Below are positions 1 through 2,813 of a stretch of 5,559 bases of DNA, in pieces. The number at the start of each line of letters is the position of its first letter. Position 1 is the stretch's first letter. Source of the DNA: Candidatus Woesearchaeota archaeon. GTDB lineage: Archaea > Nanobdellota > Nanobdellia > Woesearchaeales > UBA525. Position numbers and translations under genes: made by a program. Location: assembly GCA_018221165.1 (NCBI GenBank), contig JAAOYD010000104.1, forward strand, positions 1 to 5,559, given 5' to 3'. Under the pieces are notes generated by a model that saw only the letters and a list, made by a program, of their open reading frames with translations, was not told where the DNA came from and made no database searches.

Positions 1-845
1 GCCCTGGTCATGTCCATCGTGAGATGGAGCGGTCCTGCCTTACCTGCGGTAATGAAGGGAAGGTTGATTTTTGTGCCGGTCTTGCTGCTCAGCTCAATCT
101 TTGCCTTCTCTGCCGCTTCTTTGAGGCGTTGATGACTGGTCGCGTCGTCGCGCAGGTCGATGCCTTGTTCCTTCTTGAAGTTCTCTGCCATCCAATCGAT
201 GAGCAGTTCGTCAATATCGTCTCCGCCGAGCTTGTTGTCGCCGCTTGTTGCTTTGACTTCAAAGACGCCGTCGCCGAGTTCAAGAATGCTCACATCGAAG
301 GTACCGCCGCCGAAATCGAAGACAAGTATGGTGTGGTCGTGGCTTTTTTCGAGACCATAGGCTAAGGATGCCGCTGTTGGTTCGTTGATGATGCGGAGTA
401 CTTCGAGACCGGCGATCTTGCCTGCGTCTTTTGTCGCTTGTCTCTGGCTGTCGCTGAAGTAGGCCGGTACTGTGATGACTGCTTTCTTGATTTTCTGTCC
501 CAAGTAGGCTTCTGCGTCAGTCTTCAATTTCTGAAGAATCATCGCGCTGATTTCTTGGGGTGAGTAGTTCTTATCCCATATCTTGATCTTGTGGTCTTCA
601 CCCATGTGTCGCTTGACACTTCTGGCTGTGTGCTCAGGGTTTGTGATTGCTTGGTTTTTCGCGACCTGACCAATGAGCCGTTCACCTTCTTCAGTGAGGC
701 TCACGACGCTTGGTGTGGTACGTTGCCCTTCAGCATTGGGGATAATTGTTGCCTTGCCGCCTTCGAGCACTGCGACGGCACAATAGGTTGTGCCCAGGTC
801 AATGCCGATGACTTTTTCCATTTGAGTATCTTTCTTGTTTGCCAT
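1..845 (-). CDS. dnaK: Molecular chaperone DnaK (Hsp70), N-terminal part, cut by window edge
   Basis: Hsp70 uses ATP-driven cycles to bind and release unfolded polypeptides in the cytoplasm, with DnaJ and GrpE as partners. The reading frame is open from the ATG at 845 to the left edge, giving 281 complete residues, which is most of the ~380-residue ATPase domain. The substrate-binding domain is outside the window. Visible motifs: Hsp70 signature 1 at residues 15-22 (IDLGTTYC), a Lys at 78 matching the catalytic Lys70 of E. coli DnaK, NEPTAA at 154-159, and signature 2 around FGGGTFDVS at 178-186, with Thr182 matching E. coli Thr199. A second ATG (residue 9) lies just before the conserved core, but the first is preferred because AGGTGAT sits 4 bases before it. 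Between KRHMG (78-82) and PQEIS (96-100) the ~25-residue insertion of proteobacterial DnaK is absent, as in Gram-positive and archaeal homologues. It lies 5 bases after grpE and is probably co-transcribed with it. Confidence 0.98.
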   Translation of the reverse strand, partial: MANKKDTQMEKVIGIDLGTTYCAVAVLEGGKATIIPNAEGQRTTPSVVSLTEEGERLIGQVAKNQAITNPEHTARSVKRHMGEDHKIKIWDKNYSPQEISAMILQKLKTDAEAYLGQKIKKAVITVPAYFSDSQRQATKDAGKIAGLEVLRIINEPTAASLAYGLEKSHDHTILVFDFGGGTFDVSILELGDGVFEVKATSGDNKLGGDDIDELLIDWMAENFKKEQGIDLRDDATSHQRLKEAAEKAKIELSSKTGTKINLPFITAGKAGPLHLTMDMTR

Positions 846-849
846 ATCT

Positions 850-856
850 ATCACCT
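850..856 (-). promoter_or_regulatory. Ribosome binding site of dnaK, overlapping the grpE stop
   Basis: Read on the minus strand this is AGGTGAT, a 7-base match to the complement of the usual archaeal 16S 3' end, 4 bases before the dnaK ATG. The grpE stop codon TGA (851-853) is part of the motif. A ribosome finishing grpE is therefore already on the dnaK initiation site, which points to translational coupling. The site also decides the start codon at 845 over the internal ATG at 821. Confidence 0.8.
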
Positions 857-1306
857 TGTGACTTTGACTTTCGCTGTTCTGAGGACCCGTCCTTCCTGTT
901 CATAGCCTTTCTGCAGGACCTCAAGTATCATTCCTTTCTCTTTTCCGTCCTCAGCTAGCATGGATTCATGCTTGGCTGGGTCGAAGATGCCTTTTGTGTT
1001 GATTTCTGTGACGCCGTGGTAGCTGAGAAGCTCCTTCAGCTGGGCGTAAATGAGCTCCATTCCTTGGTAAAAGCTATCTTTCTGCTTCGCGTTGGAAAGT
1101 GCAAGCTCATAGTTGTCGATAATTGGTAAGAGTGATGCTATAACATCGCCACAGGCGTATTTCTGCGCGTTCTCCCTGTCTTTCTCACTACGGCGCTTGT
1201 AGTTATCGAATTCTGCTTGGAGGCGCTGGAGTTGCGCCAGAAGGTCTTCTTGTTCCTTTTCCGGCGCTTGCTCTGCCTGTTCTGTCTTTTTCTTAGCCTT
1301 TCCCAT
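851..1306 (-). CDS. grpE: Nucleotide exchange factor GrpE
   Basis: GrpE is a dimeric cofactor that drives ADP release from DnaK, resetting the chaperone cycle. This protein is 151 residues, shorter than E. coli GrpE (197) because the N-terminal extension is short. Layout: a charged Lys/Glu/Gln-rich N-terminus (1-20), a long helix with heptad-like hydrophobics (about 21-60, including LAQLQRLQAEFDNYKRR), the helix-bundle core with LLPIIDNYELAL (59-70) and GMELIYAQL (82-90), and the C-terminal beta-wing. The GrpE family signature is recognisable: FDPAKHESM at 108-116, with Ser where the pattern usually has Ala, followed by GY at 134-135 and VLRTAKVKV at 141-149. The ATG at 1306 is supported by GGTGA four bases upstream. 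It is the first gene of the chaperone unit, with its own promoter region, and is followed after 5 bases by dnaK, an order common in archaeal and bacterial heat-shock operons. Confidence 0.97.
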   Translation of the reverse strand: MGKAKKKTEQAEQAPEKEQEDLLAQLQRLQAEFDNYKRRSEKDRENAQKYACGDVIASLLPIIDNYELALSNAKQKDSFYQGMELIYAQLKELLSYHGVTEINTKGIFDPAKHESMLAEDGKEKGMILEVLQKGYEQEGRVLRTAKVKVTR

Positions 1307-1310
1307 AGTC

Positions 1311-1315
1311 TCACC
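1311..1315 (-). promoter_or_regulatory. Ribosome binding site of grpE
   Basis: Minus-strand GGTGA, four bases before the grpE ATG. It matches the core used at the other two gene starts in this window (4-5 base spacing), and it is separated from the upstream palindrome by only 6 bases. Confidence 0.7.
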
Positions 1316-1321
1316 AATGTT

Positions 1322-1338
1322 GTTGACTTAAAGTCAAC
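1322..1338 (-). promoter_or_regulatory. Perfect 17-bp palindrome, candidate heat-shock operator in front of grpE
   Basis: The sequence GTTGACTTAAAGTCAAC is a perfect inverted repeat: two 8-base arms around one base. It lies 15 bases upstream of the grpE ATG. If the TATA-like element at 1362-1368 is used, transcription should begin roughly 25 bases downstream of it, near 1338-1342, so the palindrome would cover the first transcribed bases. This is a typical position for a dimeric archaeal repressor that blocks polymerase loading, as known for Phr in Pyrococcus and HSR1 in Archaeoglobus. The sequence does not resemble the CTAAC-N5-GTTAG motif of HSR1. Alternatively the transcript could fold into a small hairpin (6-bp stem, 5-base loop) just before the ribosome binding site. 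Confidence 0.6.
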
Positions 1339-1361
1339 CGAGATGTGATAATATGAACTAC

Positions 1362-1368
1362 TATTTAA
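1362..1368 (-). promoter_or_regulatory. TATA-like promoter element for grpE-dnaK
   Basis: On the minus strand this reads TTAAATA, within CTCTTAAATAGT, preceded by an A-rich stretch (AAACAAAACTC) that could serve as a TFB-recognition element. It is the best TATA-like element in the 91-bp gap between the membrane-protein gene and grpE, and its centre is about 59 bases before the grpE ATG. That leaves a leader of roughly 30-35 bases, enough for the palindrome and the ribosome binding site. A weaker alternative is CATATTATCA nearer the gene, around 1347-1356. No bacterial-type -35/-10 pair stands out. Confidence 0.5.
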
Positions 1369-1397
1369 GAGTTTTGTTTAAGATGAAGGAGAAGTGT

Positions 1398-2804
1398 TTA
1401 TTCAGGCTCAAAAGCGCGTTTAATTGCTTCTGCACCCCAACCAGCATTGACCAGTACTTGCTTAATCTCCTCGTCACTCTTCTTTGCCTCGCGTTGCGTT
1501 TCGATGTAGGCCACAAGCTTAGCGTTGCGGCCAGTGAGGTCGCCCAGGAGCGCGGTAATCAATCCTTCGTCCCAGCCGGCTGAGACCAAGCTCTGCTTGA
1601 TGACACGGTCGCTGTAGCCCTTATCGAGCTTTTCTTTGAGGAAGACGAGTACATGCTCGTAGTCGTCGTGAGGAAGCATACCACGTTTCGCTAAGTATTG
1701 TGGTCTGAAGTCATCGATGACCTGTTCTATGACATCTTTGGGCCAACCGCTCTTTTCTAAGTGCGCCGCTATCTCCTCACGGGTGTGGCCATGCCTGAGC
1801 TCCTTATCCACATAGTCATGGACTTGGTCAATAGGGTCCTTGAGTGCCTCCTCATCAATCTCTGCGATGCCAATCATAGGTGTATGTTCCACTTCACCTT
1901 TGGCAGCAGCTTCATTCACTTCTTGGATCTTACGACGGTAGTCGTAGGCGTAGTAGCCACCTAATGCTCCGCCGATAATAAGGACGACGATGAGACTGAA
2001 CCAGGAAGTCTTGAAACGCTTGGTTTTAGATGTAAAAGTGGAGGAGCCAGTATTCACCGAATCGGGTTCTTCTTCTGGTGGAGCAGTGACGTCACCAGTA
2101 ATCTCGTTTGGTGGTTGCGTAGTTGGTTGCGGCACCACTACATCAGGGGCGGGTACTGCAATGGAAAACATACTCATCCCGGGAGGTGTGGCGAGGAAAC
2201 GGTGTTCGCCGTCGACTTTACCAAGATAGCTAGTTGGAGCCGCTTCCCAGTTGCTGTTGTGGTAGCGGTAGAGCTTTACGTCTTGAGCGTTCACACCTTG
2301 AAGCGTGTCATCAGTGATGGTGAAGTTGATGGTCACGTCTGTTATTTGGTCGGGGTCGATACCGATGTAATCGATACGTTCGTACCCGACAGAGTCCAGA
2401 TCTGTCCCTACTGCGGGTACTGTTTCGCAGGCGATGGTCAGCACATGACTCAACTTGAAGGTAACGCCGGTGTGATTCGTGAGAACTTTGAATGTGACCT
2501 TCTTGAACATGAATTGGTTGGAGAAGCTCTTCAGCGTGTAGGTCTCGCCAGGCATCAGTATATCGAAGATGTGGCTTGTACTTGGATTAGAAATAAAACA
2601 AGAGTTTGCGCCGCCACCTGATCCGCCTCCTCCACCGCCTCCTCCGCCACCACCGGTATCGCCGCCATAGAAGGTGACACTGATACCATTCGGGTCTGCA
2701 CTGGTGACTGTTACAGTACCTGTTTGTTCAAGACGCGAGTCGATAGGTGCTGCCAACACTAAGGGGAGTGTGACCAGCAAGAGGAGAAGAAGCAATCGTC
2801 GCAT
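1398..2804 (-). CDS. Exported membrane protein: PGF-pre-PGF-like domain, one membrane helix, cytoplasmic GW repeats
   Basis: 468 residues. Visible parts in order: signal peptide at 1-18 (MRR, seven Leu, ending VLA); a short beta-rich stretch; poly-Gly 51-65 (one Ser); a domain at about 66-217 ending in LYRYHNSNWEAAP (178-190) and PPGMSMFSIAV (207-217), resembling archaeal PGF-pre-PGF domains; a Pro/Thr/Glu-rich stalk at 218-255; a membrane helix at about 268-287; and a charged cytoplasmic tail with three helical repeats. Cys69 and Cys126 could pair outside, and NHT (110) and NFT (160) are possible glycosylation sites. PGF-pre-PGF domains often sit just before a sortase-processed PGF-CTERM anchor. 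Here there is no such signal but a real membrane helix with an intracellular tail. The ATG at 2804 is chosen because GGTGATCC precedes it and the signal peptide then starts correctly; an in-frame ATG at 2831 would add nine non-signal residues. It is coupled to the upstream surface-protein gene. A role as anchor or partner for that protein is inference. Basic residues (KTKRFK, 260-265) on the presumed outer side of the helix are a caveat for topology. Confidence 0.88.
   Translation of the reverse strand: MRRLLLLLLLVTLPLVLAAPIDSRLEQTGTVTVTSADPNGISVTFYGGDTGGGGGGGGGGGSGGGANSCFISNPSTSHIFDILMPGETYTLKSFSNQFMFKKVTFKVLTNHTGVTFKLSHVLTIACETVPAVGTDLDSVGYERIDYIGIDPDQITDVTINFTITDDTLQGVNAQDVKLYRYHNSNWEAAPTSYLGKVDGEHRFLATPPGMSMFSIAVPAPDVVVPQPTTQPPNEITGDVTAPPEEEPDSVNTGSSTFTSKTKRFKTSWFSLIVVLIIGGALGGYYAYDYRRKIQEVNEAAAKGEVEHTPMIGIAEIDEEALKDPIDQVHDYVDKELRHGHTREEIAAHLEKSGWPKDVIEQVIDDFRPQYLAKRGMLPHDDYEHVLVFLKEKLDKGYSDRVIKQSLVSAGWDEGLITALLGDLTGRNAKLVAYIETQREAKKSDEEIKQVLVNAGWGAEAIKRAFEPE
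1407..1829 (-). repeat. Three tandem ~40-residue helical 'GW' repeats in the cytoplasmic tail
   Basis: Within the 468-residue protein, residues 326-366, 383-423 and 428-466 share one pattern: a first helix with a hydrophobic every 3-4 residues, then (in two copies) Gly-His or Gly-Tyr, a short turn with Thr/Ser-x-x-x-Ile, a Leu four residues on, Gly-Trp (353-354, 410-411, 455-456), and a final helix with Ile at its centre. For example, EEIAAHLEKSGW aligns with RVIKQSLVSAGW and EEIKQVLVNAGW. The two-helices-per-unit pattern suggests UBA-like or other small helical protein-binding units. Similar repeats occur in uncharacterised archaeal proteins, but the function is not known to me. Confidence 0.75.
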
Positions 2805-2805
2805 G

Positions 2806-2813
2806 GGATCACC
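2806..2813 (-). promoter_or_regulatory. Ribosome binding site of the PGF-pre-PGF-like membrane protein
   Basis: Minus-strand GGTGATCC is an 8-base perfect complement of the archaeal 16S 3' end. Its GGTGA core is four bases from the ATG at 2804. The stop codon TGA (2809-2811) of the upstream surface-protein gene lies inside it. The next in-frame ATG upstream, at 2831, has no comparable site. Confidence 0.85.

Noticed and set aside
24..365. Plus-strand open frames over dnaK (24-365, 160-360)
   Set aside because: They lie antisense to highly conserved DnaK codons, lack ribosome binding sites and resemble no family.
1381..1397. Pyrimidine-rich stretch after the membrane-protein stop (minus strand ACACTTCTCCTTCATCT) as a terminator
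   Set aside because: It has no run of five or more T and no hairpin, so it is too weak to call, although some termination must occur before the grpE promoter.
2115..2621. Plus-strand 168-residue open frame over the membrane-protein gene
   Set aside because: It is a shadow of a well-supported gene on the other strand, with no initiation signal and no recognisable domain.
2610..2654. GGN tract as a simple-sequence or slippage repeat
   Set aside because: The glycine codons are mixed (GGT, GGC, GGA), so it is not a pure DNA repeat. Poly-Gly next to a PGF-pre-PGF-type domain is a known arrangement.
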